Source: Paenibacillus vietnamensis (GTDB taxonomy: Bacteria > Bacillota > Bacilli > Paenibacillales > Paenibacillaceae). From it: DNA of 64,000 nt. The notes below the pieces were generated by a model. It was not told where the DNA came from and ran no database searches. It saw only the letters and a list, made by a program, of their open reading frames with translations. The stretch spans positions 105,021 through 169,020 of the forward strand of contig NZ_JAHMHW010000012.1 of the NCBI RefSeq assembly GCF_020169515.1, written 5' to 3'. Positions 23,511 to 32,551 of this stretch are shown piece after piece; the stretch's first letter is position 1, and the number at the start of each line of letters is the position of its first letter. Position numbers and translations under genes: made by a program.

Positions 23511-24530
23511 ATGAACGTTTATAATGCCGCATCCGATATTGCGAATCCGGGCACAGGCCACAAGCTGGCCGACATTCCGGCTCATGATCCGTTTGTGGTG
23601 GCCGACGAGATCACAGGAACTTATTATCTTTACACCGGCGGGGGACCGAGGTTTAACGGGATGGACCGCCACGGCGTGCTCGTCTACAAAAGCAGGGATC
23701 TCGCGAATTGGGAAGGACCGTACGTCGTCTTCACCATTCCGGACGGCGCTTGGGCGAACCCGAAGCATGGCGCATGGGCGCCGGAGGTCCATGCCTATGG
23801 CGGACGATACTACTTGTTCGTTACGCTGCATAATAACGACAGGCCGCTGGAGGGAGAGGGGCATGGGGGCTTCCGGCTCCAATGGCGCGGAACGGCTATT
23901 GCCGTGTCGGACTCGCTTGAGGGGCCGTTCGAGCTGGTGAAGCAGGACGAGCCGATTCCGCCCGAGTACCATATGACGCTCGACGGTACGCTGTACATAG
24001 ATGAAGAAGGCGGTCCCTGGATGGTCTATTGCCATGAATGGGTGCAGACGGCCGACGGCACGATCGAAGCCATCAGGCTGAAGGACGACCTTACCGGCCG
24101 GGTGTCGGAGCCGATTCATCTGTTCAGCGGCTCCGAGGCGCCATGGGACAATGGAGAGCATCCGGACGGAGGCGCCAATTCCATGTATGTGACGGACGGC
24201 TGTCAATTGTACCGGACAAGCGGCAACCGGCTGGTCATGCTGTGGTCGACTTACGAAGCAGGAAGCTACGTGCAGACGATCGCCCGTTCCGTATCGGGAC
24301 GGCTGGAAGGGCCGTGGGAGCAGCTGGAGCCGCTCGTGTTCGAGGACAGCGGGCACGGCATGCTGTTTCAGACGTTCGAGGGAGCATGGATGCTTATTTT
24401 GCATTCCCCGTTCAAAATGCCCGACTCCAGATGCAAGCTGTATGAAATGACGGACACGGGCGATACCTTCAAGGTCAAGGCGGCCAGGCCGGATCTGGAC
24501 GGAAGTCGAAATAACAGCGCTGCCAGCTAG
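23511..24530 (+). CDS. glycoside hydrolase family 43 protein
   Basis: 339 residues forming a single five-bladed GH43-type propeller. The catalytic base is in IPAHDPFVVADEITGTYYLY (Asp26). The WAPEVHAYGGRYYLFVTLHN segment holds the conserved Trp-Ala-Pro-Glu-Val/Ile, and the later GHGMLFQTFEGAWMLILHSP holds the family His. GH43 enzymes release arabinose or xylose from arabinoxylan or arabinan. There is no signal peptide, so it acts in the cytosol on imported oligosaccharides. AAGGAGG lies 9 nt before the ATG. It is divergent from the isomerase/dehydrogenase operon and probably in the same pathway. Confidence 0.9.
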   Translation: MNVYNAASDIANPGTGHKLADIPAHDPFVVADEITGTYYLYTGGGPRFNGMDRHGVLVYKSRDLANWEGPYVVFTIPDGAWANPKHGAWAPEVHAYGGRYYLFVTLHNNDRPLEGEGHGGFRLQWRGTAIAVSDSLEGPFELVKQDEPIPPEYHMTLDGTLYIDEEGGPWMVYCHEWVQTADGTIEAIRLKDDLTGRVSEPIHLFSGSEAPWDNGEHPDGGANSMYVTDGCQLYRTSGNRLVMLWSTYEAGSYVQTIARSVSGRLEGPWEQLEPLVFEDSGHGMLFQTFEGAWMLILHSPFKMPDSRCKLYEMTDTGDTFKVKAARPDLDGSRNNSAAS

Positions 24531-24546
24531 ATTTAAAAAGGAAGGA

Positions 24547-24573
24547 GTCTGCTTTTAAGCGGACCCTTTTTTC
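24547..24573. terminator. rho-independent terminator shared by convergent genes
   Basis: GTCTGCTT and AAGCGGAC pair with one G-U around 2 nt, followed by CCTTTTTT on the plus strand. The cupin gene's stop lies within it. Confidence 0.75.
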
Positions 24574-25067
24574 CATAATTCGATGAGCGGACCGTCAGCT
24601 CCGAAGAGAGGATCGGTATCCGGCAGCGGAACCCGGCGGATTTCCTCCAGAACGTCCGGCCGCTTTCCTTCGCCGCTTCGCAGCAGATTATATTCCATCC
24701 CGTCCGGATAAGCCCCGACCACTTTAAAATCCGGGCTTGCCGTAAGAAGCTTATGCCCGGTGCCGGCCGGGAGCACGATGACATCTCCGGCCCCAAGCTC
24801 GATCGATTTGCCGTGCTCGCCTCCGGCCTGGATGGCGGCGGAGCCGCTTTGCACGCCGAGTACTTCGTGCGAATTGCTGTGGTAGTGATGGTAGCCGTAA
24901 ACGCCGTTCGTCCAGCTGTTTCTCCAGTTGTTGCGGTTGAACACGGCTTCGATCCGGCCAGGTTCGTCCTTCATCGCGCCCGGATAGACAAGCAGCGGCA
25001 GGTCCGGGTTGTTCGGAATTTGCCCGTCATCGTTGAATTTGTAAGGGATGGCCGTTAGTTTTGACAA
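24555..25067 (-). CDS. cupin-domain protein
   Basis: 170 residues, single cupin barrel: GYHHYHSNSHEVLGVQSGSA carries the first motif (three His and a Glu as metal ligands), and GAGDVIVLPAGTGHKLL is the second motif with the last His. Small soluble cupins of this kind bind a metal and may act as isomerases or dioxygenases, or be regulatory; no substrate can be given. The start is a TTG at 25067, placed 8 nt after GGAGAGG; no ATG is available in a better position. Convergent with the GH43 gene. Confidence 0.85.
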   Translation of the reverse strand: MSKLTAIPYKFNDDGQIPNNPDLPLLVYPGAMKDEPGRIEAVFNRNNWRNSWTNGVYGYHHYHSNSHEVLGVQSGSAAIQAGGEHGKSIELGAGDVIVLPAGTGHKLLTASPDFKVVGAYPDGMEYNLLRSGEGKRPDVLEEIRRVPLPDTDPLFGADGPLIELWKKGSA

Positions 25068-25225
25068 GGAATATCCTCTCCTTCGTTTGGATGGTTTTAT
25101 TTTATAATAACCGCCCTGGGATAATAGCAAACGAGAAGAAACCGTTCTTCGCCGTACATGCTAAAATTTTCCAAGAGACAGGCGCCTGTTGAAGGCAAAT
25201 TGCTAAGGAAGACGAGGGTGATTCC

Positions 25226-25567
25226 ATGAATCAGGAAGTAACGGACTTTATTGAAGGCCTGGGACAGCCATGGCAGGTCGAGGTTAGCAGCCGGCTTCGC
25301 GAAATGGTCCATCAGGCGATACCGGACGTTGCGGAGCGCATCCAATACAAAAAGCCGCATTTTTTGAAAAATGGATCCTACGCCGCTGTCATTTCGCCGG
25401 CAAAGGATGCGATAAGCTTTATGATTTTTAACGTCGCCGGTCTGGAGCTGCCTGCTGGCCAGTTCGAGGGGCCGCAAGAAAGAAAGTGGATCAAGATCCG
25501 TGAAGGCCAGACGCCGGAATACGACATGCTGGCCGGACTTCTCACACAGGCGTCAAGCACGCTCTGA
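25226..25567 (+). CDS. DUF1801-domain protein
   Basis: 113 residues, full length. The signature is at the N-terminus: NQEVTDFIEGLGQPWQVEV, VHQAIPDVAERIQYKKPHFL and KDAISFMIFNVAGLELPAG, closing with RKWIKIREGQTP. DUF1801 proteins (YdhG-like) resemble the frataxin-like fold and have been linked to iron in Bacillus; a function here is not established. GAGGGTG lies 7 nt before the ATG. Single gene with its own terminator. Confidence 0.85.
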   Translation: MNQEVTDFIEGLGQPWQVEVSSRLREMVHQAIPDVAERIQYKKPHFLKNGSYAAVISPAKDAISFMIFNVAGLELPAGQFEGPQERKWIKIREGQTPEYDMLAGLLTQASSTL

Positions 25568-25617
25568 ACGGTAGGACGGAACGGGATGGGCGGTACTTCA
25601 AAAGCCGCGGCATCCAC

Positions 25618-25671
25618 AAAAGACGATGAAATAACGGGAGGCGGGCCCTGTTGTTCCATCGTCTTTTTTTT
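25618..25671 (+). terminator. rho-independent terminator
   Basis: AAAAGACGATG and CATCGTCTTTT pair across a ~30-nt loop and run into eight Ts. Confidence 0.8.
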
Positions 25672-25822
25672 ACAATTTTATAGACGGCATAAGTCGTTGG
25701 TCGCTGGTGCAATTGGGAATTTGTGCTATGGTAAATATGGAAGGGTTTTCATTTAAATGGGGAGAAAGGAGGACGTTTGGGATTCCGGTAGTGGGTTAAC
25801 AGATTATCGTTGGGAGGGGCTC

Positions 25823-28800
25823 ATGAGAAATAAGCTGGCTGTGCTGCTGCTGTCGTCGCTTGCCGCTATGCTGATCCAGCCTGCGGCTTATCCGGCCGCG
25901 GTTTATGCGGCGGACGCCGGGGAGAGCGGGGCGATTTATCCGACGAAGGATAAGTTCGACGACGGAAACGTTGTTTTGAACGGGGATTCGGGCTTGAACT
26001 ATATCGGCTACCGGAGCGATTACGGTCAGCATTCAACGCATCTTCATTATACGCTCGGGGATATTGATCAAACCCGCAATCTGGAGAAGGTGGAGCTGGT
26101 CGTTCCGATTCTGAACGGCAACGCCGTGCGTACGCAGTCGGACGTTAATCCTTATATCAAGCTGTTCGGGTCGGATACGGACAATTGGAGCGAAGCGGGA
26201 ACTACTTTTGCAGATTTGCCTGTTTATAAAGCAGCGGACGATTATTTGGGAAAGGGAGAATTTGAATATCAGTATTACCAGGATTATTATGCGTCAAGTC
26301 CGTCAACGCCGATGGTGCTGCGGTTCGACGTGACTCCGTTTATTCGGGAGCAGCTGGCGGCGGTGGAGGATTTGGAGGCGTCGTTCGTGCTGGCCGGGCC
26401 TACGGTGGCCGACGTTTCTAATGTAAGCGGTTTAAGGATTAACATCATTAATATTAAAGAAAGGGAAAATAACCCCGGCCAAACGGGCGTGCCGTATTTG
26501 GAATATAAATATGCCGCAAACCAGACGCCGACGGATATCAGTTTGTCGAACAGCGGCATAGCAGAAAATTCGGCCGTTAATACGCTTGTCGGCACGTTCT
26601 CCGCGAGTGACCCGGATGCGGGCGACACGCACAGCTACTCGCTGTCCGGCAGCGGGGCGGCTTTTTTTGCGGTGAGCGGGAATGAGCTAAGAACAACCTG
26701 GGTTCCGGATTTCGAGCTGCAGAGCAGCTACAGCTTGACCGTCGAGGCGACCGATTCCGCGGGTAACAAGTATTCGAAAGATTTTTCCGTAAATGTGACC
26801 GACGTCGCCGAGAAACCCGTTATTACGGAAGTCAAGGTGAACGGCGGCGCCGCTTATACGCGCGATGAAGCGGTAACGGTAAGCGTGACCTACTCCGATC
26901 CGGAAAATAACGTTACTAAGCTGCTGCTGTCAAACGACAACTCGGTATGGACCGAGCTGAATGCGGTTTCACCGCTCGCTTGGACGCTGGCTGCAGGAGA
27001 CGGGGGCAAAACCGTCTACATAAAAGCCAAGGACGCCACGGACTTGGAATCCTCCGCTCAAAACGCCGCGATAACGCTCGACGCTTCCGCGCCAAGCGGA
27101 AGCCTGACCCTTGCGGGAGGAAGTGCCTCCGTCAACCGGACGGATATTCAGCTGACGATTGTCGCCGCCGATGCAGTGCAGATGCGTTTCTCCAATACCG
27201 GCGTGGCCGGCGATTGGAGCAGCTGGGAAAGTGCCGCAGTCTCCAAGGGCTGGACGTTAAGCGCGGGAGACGGTGTAAAGACCGTTTATATGGAGCTGAT
27301 AGACGCAGCAGGCAATGTGTCTCAGGCAAGCGACACGATACTTCTCGACACGGTCCCTCCGGACGGGACGTTATCAATCGACGGAGGGGACGCCTATACG
27401 ACGGATGCCAATGTGGAATTATCGGTCGGCTTCGGCGATGCGGTGCAGATGAGGTTTTCGAACGATAGCGGAGTTTGGAACGACGCAGATTGGAAACCCG
27501 CGGCTGCGGAAGCGGGCTGGACGCTGTCCGGCGGCTACGGCGAGAAAACGGTGTACGTACAGCTGAAGGACGAAGCCGGGAATACGGCTATTTTCTCGGA
27601 TACGATCGTGCACCGGTCCATTCCGGCCGTCAGCGACAGCACGGCAGACGGGACGGAGGATACAGCTTTGGCTTTTAAAGCGGCAGATTTCATTTACGCA
27701 AATGCGGATGGGACGCCTGTGGACAGCGTAACCGTGCTGACGCTGCCGGAGCATGGCAAGCTTCAACTCGCAGGCACTGACATAGCGGCTGGCGATGCAA
27801 TCGCCGCAGGCGAGCTTGCGAATCTCCGGTTCGTTTCCGAAGCGGACTGGTTCGGCGAAACATCGTTCGATTGGACGGCATCGGCCGGTCCGGTCGGCGC
27901 TTCCGTCCCTGCGGACATGACGATCCGGCTGGCAGGCGTCAATGACGCTCCCGCAGCGGACGATCTGCAGCTCCAAACGACAGCGGGAGTCAGGCTCGAT
28001 GGGCAGCTTGCTGCGGCGGATAAGGAACGGGACGCTTTGACCTATGCGATTGCGGACCAGCCAAGCAAAGGAACATTAACGCTTGATCCGGCGACGGGCA
28101 AGTTCAGCTACACGCCGGAGTCCGGCCATTATGAGGATGTTACCTTCACTTATAAAGCAAACGACGGGCAGGCGGATTCGAACACGGCGAAGGTGACCGT
28201 GTCGAATGCACGGCCGGCGGACAGCGGCGGCGGGTATGTGCCCAGCATTCCTGAGGTGACATTCGAAGGACTTCGCGGTCTCGCCGGCGTTCAAGCTGTA
28301 CTTACCTATAGGGATGGGGTTCAGATCCTGGAGGTATCCTTGGACGGCGGCCGGTTAAAGGACGTCATGGACCGGTCGGCCGATGGCGAAATTACGGTGC
28401 AGGCAGCCGTTCAGTCCGGCCATGCCGTATTTTCAATGAATCATGCGTTTCTCGAACAACTGAACAAAGGCGGCGATACGCTTAACGTCATCATTAACGG
28501 AACAAGCTACGGCGTATCCGTACCGGCCATTCGCGGACTTTTCCAGGATTGGGATAGCACGGAAACGGTATTGAAAATGGAGATAGGCAAGGCGGACGAT
28601 GACTCGGCGGCCAGACTGGCGGAGCTTGCTGCGGAGAAGGGCTTCGAGCTGCTTGCCGCTCCTCTGAGCTACAAGCTGTACGTTCAGCGCGGCGCATCCG
28701 TCGCCGAGCTGACCGGCACTCGCGGATTCAGGACGCTGTCCTTCGATGGTTTGGAAGCGCTGAAAGGCAAGCGGCCGGCAACGGTGGTGCAGCTTCTGCC

Positions 28801-29470
28801 AAACGGGGAAGCGGTCCATGTTCCGACCCGTATCCAGCCTAACGAAGCTTCGTTCGATATTCAGGCGAGGAGCTTCTCCGGCGGTATTTTTGCACTTGTT
28901 TCTTATAACAAGACATTCAGCGACACTGCCGGCTGGGCTGAGCCCTATATCGAGGAGCTGGCCTCGCGGCTTATCATTCAGGGAACGGGAGAGGGCAGGT
29001 TCGAGCCGCATCGAAACGTCACCAGGGCCGAGTTTGCCGCCATTCTGACGGGAGCCCTCGGCTTGCATGCCGAAGAAGACGGGCCATTTTTTACAGACGT
29101 ACGGGAGGGCGACCGGTTCTTCGGAGCAGTTGCAGCCGCCGCCGGGTATGGACTTGTTACAGGGTACGAAGACCGCACATTCCGGCCTGATGCGCCGATT
29201 ACGCGCGAGGAGGCGATGGTAGTGACGGCCCGCGCTTTCCGATTGATGGAGCTGGTGCCGGGCATTACGCAGGCTGAGCTGGGTGCTTCTATTGCGGCCT
29301 TCGAGGACCGCGATGCCTTGAGCGCCTGGTCGGAGGCGGCCGCCGCGCTGAATGTACGGCTTGGGATCGTGCAGGGAAGCGGCAATCGCCTTCTGCCGGA
29401 TGAGCCTCTAACAAGAGGTCAGCTCGCTGCCCTCATGTTCAGGCTGCTGAAAGCGGGAAAATTTATTTAA
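25823..29470 (+). CDS. S-layer-anchored surface protein with cadherin-like and Ig-like repeats
   Basis: 1215 residues. Signal peptide about 1-31 (LAVLLLSSLAAMLIQPAAYP). Residues ~40-225 form a DNRLRE/CBM-like beta-sandwich (HLHYTLGDIDQTRNLEKVEL). Residues ~235-335 are cadherin-like (DISLSNSGIAENSAVNTLVG, FSASDPDAGDTHSYSLSG). Residues ~336-600 are repeated Ig-like modules (AGDGGKTVYIKAKD, SAGDGVKTVYMELIDAAGNV). Residues ~700-795 are another cadherin-like unit (FSYTPESGHYEDVTFTYKAN). Three SLH domains end it (~1030-1085, ~1089-1150, ~1160-1215), binding secondary cell-wall polymer. ATG 25823 has GGGAGGGG just upstream. Three tail-collar genes follow closely, perhaps as one unit. Confidence 0.92.
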   Translation: MRNKLAVLLLSSLAAMLIQPAAYPAAVYAADAGESGAIYPTKDKFDDGNVVLNGDSGLNYIGYRSDYGQHSTHLHYTLGDIDQTRNLEKVELVVPILNGNAVRTQSDVNPYIKLFGSDTDNWSEAGTTFADLPVYKAADDYLGKGEFEYQYYQDYYASSPSTPMVLRFDVTPFIREQLAAVEDLEASFVLAGPTVADVSNVSGLRINIINIKERENNPGQTGVPYLEYKYAANQTPTDISLSNSGIAENSAVNTLVGTFSASDPDAGDTHSYSLSGSGAAFFAVSGNELRTTWVPDFELQSSYSLTVEATDSAGNKYSKDFSVNVTDVAEKPVITEVKVNGGAAYTRDEAVTVSVTYSDPENNVTKLLLSNDNSVWTELNAVSPLAWTLAAGDGGKTVYIKAKDATDLESSAQNAAITLDASAPSGSLTLAGGSASVNRTDIQLTIVAADAVQMRFSNTGVAGDWSSWESAAVSKGWTLSAGDGVKTVYMELIDAAGNVSQASDTILLDTVPPDGTLSIDGGDAYTTDANVELSVGFGDAVQMRFSNDSGVWNDADWKPAAAEAGWTLSGGYGEKTVYVQLKDEAGNTAIFSDTIVHRSIPAVSDSTADGTEDTALAFKAADFIYANADGTPVDSVTVLTLPEHGKLQLAGTDIAAGDAIAAGELANLRFVSEADWFGETSFDWTASAGPVGASVPADMTIRLAGVNDAPAADDLQLQTTAGVRLDGQLAAADKERDALTYAIADQPSKGTLTLDPATGKFSYTPESGHYEDVTFTYKANDGQADSNTAKVTVSNARPADSGGGYVPSIPEVTFEGLRGLAGVQAVLTYRDGVQILEVSLDGGRLKDVMDRSADGEITVQAAVQSGHAVFSMNHAFLEQLNKGGDTLNVIINGTSYGVSVPAIRGLFQDWDSTETVLKMEIGKADDDSAARLAELAAEKGFELLAAPLSYKLYVQRGASVAELTGTRGFRTLSFDGLEALKGKRPATVVQLLPNGEAVHVPTRIQPNEASFDIQARSFSGGIFALVSYNKTFSDTAGWAEPYIEELASRLIIQGTGEGRFEPHRNVTRAEFAAILTGALGLHAEEDGPFFTDVREGDRFFGAVAAAAGYGLVTGYEDRTFRPDAPITREEAMVVTARAFRLMELVPGITQAELGASIAAFEDRDALSAWSEAAAALNVRLGIVQGSGNRLLPDEPLTRGQLAALMFRLLKAGKFI

Positions 29471-29532
29471 CGATACATGGCCGTAGGGCTGCCGTCAGCG
29501 GCAGCCCGGCCAGAAAGGGGATCACGGAAAAA

Positions 29533-30051
29533 ATGGAACCATATTTGGGGGAAATCCGGATATTCGGAGGCAATTTTGCACCTGAAGGCTGGGCGCTGTG
29601 CGACGGCTCGCTGCTGCCGATTGCCCAGAACGACGCGCTTTTTTCGCTGCTTGGAACGATTTACGGAGGCGACGGAGTGACGACCTTTGCCGTTCCTAAC
29701 CTAACGGGGCGGCTACCGATCGGCCAAGGCGCCGCTCCATCTACCGGGACGAGCTACACAATCGGTCAGATAGGCGGCACGGAAACGGTGACGCTGACTG
29801 AAGATCAGCTGCCGCGTCACACTCATACGGCACAGGCCGGCGCCCAGCCGGGTACGGCGGCATCGCCTGCCGGGAAAGTATGGGCGGGGAACAGTACCTT
29901 GAACACGTACTCGAACGCCGCGGCGGACGGGCAAATGAATGCGCAGCTTCTTTCGGCAGCCGGCGGAAGCGTGCCGCATGACAACATGATGCCGTATTTG
30001 CCGGTTAATTTTATTATTGCAAAGGTTGGCATCTATCCAACACAAAACTAA
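29533..30051 (+). CDS. phage-tail-collar (Mdp-like) protein 1
   Basis: 172 residues. The tail-collar fold starts at once: YLGEIRIFGGNFAPEGWALC, then DGSLLPIAQNDALFSLLGTI and YGGDGVTTFAVPNLTGRLPI. The 3' half has PRHTHTAQ and a Gly/Ala-rich stretch ending MPYLPVNFIIAKVGIYP. These are 'microcystin-dependent protein' or tail-fibre-collar relatives, of unknown cellular role outside phages. No signal peptide. First of three adjacent paralogues, 62 nt after the SLH protein gene, with AAGGGG before the ATG. Confidence 0.9.
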   Translation: MEPYLGEIRIFGGNFAPEGWALCDGSLLPIAQNDALFSLLGTIYGGDGVTTFAVPNLTGRLPIGQGAAPSTGTSYTIGQIGGTETVTLTEDQLPRHTHTAQAGAQPGTAASPAGKVWAGNSTLNTYSNAAADGQMNAQLLSAAGGSVPHDNMMPYLPVNFIIAKVGIYPTQN

Positions 30052-30063
30052 GGAGGAAGCGGA

Positions 30064-30567
30064 ATGTCCGAATCGTATATCGGTGAAATCAAGCTGTTCG
30101 GTTTTCAATTCGCGCCGAGGGGCTGGGCCTTGTGTCAGGGGCAGCTGCTTTCGATCAGCCAGAACCAGGCGTTGTTCTCCATTTTGGGCACGACTTATGG
30201 AGGCGACGGAGTGACGACCTTTGCGCTTCCCGACCTGAGAGGCAGAGCTCCGGTCCATACGGGAAATGGCGTTCAACTAGGTGCAGCCGGCGGGGAAGAG
30301 GCGCATACGCTGACCGCTCAGGAAATGCCGGTACATAGCCATACGGTGTCGGCGGGTGGGAATCCCGCTACCGAATATACGCCTGTCGGCCAGGCATGGA
30401 CGCCGGCGGCGAACGGGGCTGCGGTTTTTTCGGCCGGGGCGAATACGGCGATGAATGCGAATGCCCTGTCTGCTGCTGGAGCCTCTCAGGCTCACGGCAA
30501 TATGCAGCCCTACTTGGCAATGAATTATTGTATTTGCCTGATGGGCGTTTTTCCTTCACGTAATTAA
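30064..30567 (+). CDS. phage-tail-collar (Mdp-like) protein 2
   Basis: 167 residues, paralogous to its neighbours: YIGEIKLFGFQFAPRGWALC, ISQNQALFSILGTTYGGDGV, FALPDLRGRAPVHTGNGVQL and VHSHTVSAGGNP. Only 12 nt separate it from the previous stop, with AGGAGG in the gap, so the three genes are one transcript with coupled translation. Function unknown; non-phage cassettes of three such genes recur in Firmicutes and are thought to form trimeric surface or tail-like parts (family knowledge, not shown here). Confidence 0.9.
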   Translation: MSESYIGEIKLFGFQFAPRGWALCQGQLLSISQNQALFSILGTTYGGDGVTTFALPDLRGRAPVHTGNGVQLGAAGGEEAHTLTAQEMPVHSHTVSAGGNPATEYTPVGQAWTPAANGAAVFSAGANTAMNANALSAAGASQAHGNMQPYLAMNYCICLMGVFPSRN

Positions 30568-30588
30568 TTAAATTGAGGAGGGTATGGC

Positions 30589-31113
30589 ATGTCTGATCCT
30601 TATGTTGGTGAAATACGCGCGTTCGCGGGCAACTTCGCTCCGAGAGGCTGGGCGCTGTGCAACGGCCAGCTGCTGCCGATCTCGCAGAACACGGCATTAT
30701 TTTCACTTCTTGGAACGATGTACGGCGGGGACGGCAAAACGAATTTTGCCCTGCCGGATTTGATGGGCAGGACGCCCATGCAGCAGGGGACGGGAGCGGG
30801 ATTATCCCCGCGTTTTCAGGGCGAGGCGGGTGGAGAGGCAACCGTTACGCTGACAGTAAATGAAATGCCGCTGCACCGGCACATCCCTGCCGCCGCAGCA
30901 ACCGGCACATCGGGCTCCCCGGAAGGAGCGATTTGGGCTGGGGTCGTCCCTGGGCGCAGCACGTCGCCTGTCTACGGTCCAGCGACCGGCGTCCAAATGA
31001 GCCCGCAAGCCGTAGCTCCGGCCGGGGGAGGCGCTTCCCATAACAACCGGCAGCCTTATTTGGGAGTAACCTACATTATCGCATTGTCGGGGGAATTCCC
31101 GTCCAGGGGATAA
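30589..31113 (+). CDS. phage-tail-collar (Mdp-like) protein 3
   Basis: 174 residues with the same order of motifs: YVGEIRAFAGNFAPRGWALC, NGQLLPISQNTALFSLLGTM, YGGDGKTNFALPDLMGRTPM and MPLHRHIPAAAA, ending YLGVTYIIALSGEFPSRG. GAGGAGGG lies 6 nt before the ATG, 21 nt after the preceding stop. The three paralogues share the N-terminal collar but differ in the tip half, as expected for binding modules with different partners. Confidence 0.9.
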   Translation: MSDPYVGEIRAFAGNFAPRGWALCNGQLLPISQNTALFSLLGTMYGGDGKTNFALPDLMGRTPMQQGTGAGLSPRFQGEAGGEATVTLTVNEMPLHRHIPAAAATGTSGSPEGAIWAGVVPGRSTSPVYGPATGVQMSPQAVAPAGGGASHNNRQPYLGVTYIIALSGEFPSRG

Positions 31114-31128
31114 TGTCCGGCATTGATG

Positions 31129-31162
31129 CGGGCTGCCGGATGGGATTCGGCAGCCTGCTTTG
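31129..31162 (+). terminator. rho-independent terminator of the tail-collar operon
   Basis: GGCTGCCG and CGGCAGCC form a perfect stem with a 9-nt loop, followed by TGCTTTG. Confidence 0.7.
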
Positions 31163-31269
31163 TCGTTCGTTACAAGCCTAACGAACCGTGCTGACTCTAT
31201 TTGACCAATTTACCCGCCTTTACAATCGCAACGAACTTCACGCACCTTATTTGGCTGAAAACTAGCAAC

Positions 31270-31316
31270 TCAACCTCATTTTCGCTCAATACGGCGTTCC
31301 GAGTTCGTTAGGTTTT
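31270..31316. repeat. dispersed intergenic repeat, copy A
   Basis: CATTTTCGCTCAATACGGCG followed by TTCCGAGTTCGTTAGGTTTT resembles 46325-46375 (CATTTTCGAGCAATAACGTG, GAGTTCCGTAGGTTT). No gene is read here. Confidence 0.55.
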
Positions 31317-31369
31317 GGATATATACTTTTTGAAAGCATAGCGATTGCTCAGTTCGTTAGCTTGCGGGG

Positions 31370-31518
31370 GCAGTAAAGTGTGTCTTCTAGGCAGTAAGTG
31401 TGGTTTCCGAGAGCAGCAAAGTGTCTTCTAAGGGCAGCAAAGTGTCTTCTAAGGGCAGTAAAGTATCTTCTAAGTGCAGTAAGCGCGGTTTCTAAGTGCA
31501 GAAAGTGTGTTTTCATAG
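31370..31518 (+). repeat. minisatellite, about seven 21-22 bp units
   Basis: Units close to GCAGTAAAGTGTCTTCTAAG run head to tail; two central units are identical, the outer ones carry GTGTGGTTTC variants. It lies within the 585-bp gap between the tail-collar operon and gcvH, which contains no gene I can support. Confidence 0.85.
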
Positions 31519-31618
31519 AGGGAAGCTGAGAAGCCGGAGTTCACACGAGGAGTGGCTGCAATCGAGCAGACTGCATGGGGCTTTGTTGAGGTTATGCGAA
31601 ATGTTCTGAATTTACATA

Positions 31619-31663
31619 TACAGCGGCAGCCCGGGGCATTAGGCTCCACCCAAGGCTGCCGCT
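31619..31663. terminator. inverted repeat downstream of gcvH
   Basis: ACAGCGGCAGCC and GGCTGCCGCTGT form a 12-bp perfect stem with a ~20-nt loop. It sits just after the gcvH stop on the minus strand; no strong T tract, so the terminator call is tentative. Confidence 0.6.
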
Positions 31664-31698
31664 GTTTGCTTGGCAGTTTTATGTTTAGTTTGGCATTT

Positions 31699-32091
31699 TC
31701 ATCTTACTCGGGTGAAGTCCTTATATTGCTCAGGGCCGAGAAGCGCGGCCACCGCGTCTGCGGCGTCTTCTGCGATTTCGGCTTCGATCAGCCAGCCTTC
31801 GCCGTATGGATCCTCGTTCACCTTCTCCGGAGAATCAAGCAGGGCTTCGTTCACCCGGATTACTTTGCCGGTAACCGGGCTAACCAGGTCGGATACGGTT
31901 TTGACGGATTCGATCGTGCCCATCGGCACGTCCGCTTCCAGCGAGGCGCCTATCTCCGGGAATTCAACGAACACAATATCGCCCAACTGGCTTTGCGCAA
32001 AATCGGTAATCCCGATTTGAACCACTTTGCCGCTGCCTCTTACCCATTCATGCGTCTGCGAATAGCCATAGCCTGCTTTTACCTCGCTCAT
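31699..32091 (-). CDS. gcvH: glycine cleavage system H protein
   Basis: 130 residues, usual length. GcvH is the lipoylated shuttle that carries the aminomethyl group from the P protein to the T protein. The lipoyl-bearing lysine is Lys64 in GTIESVKTVSDLVSPVTGKV; the N-terminus GYSQTHEWVRGSGKVVQIGI and QLGDIVFVEFPEIG are family hallmarks. Start ATG 32091 is the third of three in-frame ATGs and the one 8 nt from AAGGA. It is divergent from gcvT-gcvPA-gcvPB rather than inside that operon. Confidence 0.95.
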   Translation of the reverse strand: MSEVKAGYGYSQTHEWVRGSGKVVQIGITDFAQSQLGDIVFVEFPEIGASLEADVPMGTIESVKTVSDLVSPVTGKVIRVNEALLDSPEKVNEDPYGEGWLIEAEIAEDAADAVAALLGPEQYKDFTRVR

Positions 32092-32179
32092 GCTCATCAT
32101 CCTTTCTGGTGTGAACCGCGATCAAATGCATGTTTCTCGTTTCATCTGCTAAGCCTGCTCCTGCGCCACTGTTGACGCT

Positions 32180-32365
32180 GCGCTGCAGAAACTGCAGCAG
32201 AAACCTGACATGAAGCACTCTTCCATGCACCAGAATGCACTTTTGCAGCAGAATCATCCGCACACAGCCTAATTCGGCCATATTGGCACAAATCTGCTGC
32301 AGAAACTGCAGCAGAGCCGCGCGCAGCACTTGCTCACAGTCATTCTACTGCAGAAACTGCAGCAG
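32180..32365. repeat. CTGCAG-palindrome repeat family, three copies
   Basis: Three imperfect-to-perfect palindromes, each CTGCAG-AAA-CTGCAG with flanking CAG/CTG extensions, lie at 32180-32200, 32294-32314 and 32345-32365. The sequence between the first two (AAACCTGACATGAA, CACTTTTGCAGCAGA, ATTCGGCCATATTGGC) recurs near 63688-63780, so the same composite repeat is present at both places. It lies in the divergent gcvH/gcvT region. Confidence 0.85.
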
Positions 32366-32515
32366 AGCCGCGCTCATGATGCCGTAATGGCGGTAAACGG
32401 CGGGTATGCGATTATTTGCTGGGCAAAAAAATCCTCTAATGACCTTTAGCGTAAAGGAGATCAAACTTCGAAGTCAATAGCCTTGACCGAGAATTGTCAG
32501 AAAAGTAGAAATTGA

Positions 32516-32545
32516 TTGACACTTCCTTTCCTATTCATGTATTAA
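32516..32545 (+). promoter_or_regulatory. probable vegetative promoter of the gcvT operon
   Basis: TTGACA (32516-32521), an 18-bp spacer and TATTAA (32540-32545). Transcription would begin near 32552, just at the foot of the long helix listed next. Confidence 0.6.
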
Positions 32546-32551
32546 TAAACT

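Noticed and set aside
25823..31113. Prophage
   Set aside because: Three tail-collar proteins are the only phage-like genes; no terminase, portal, capsid, integrase or lysis genes are present.
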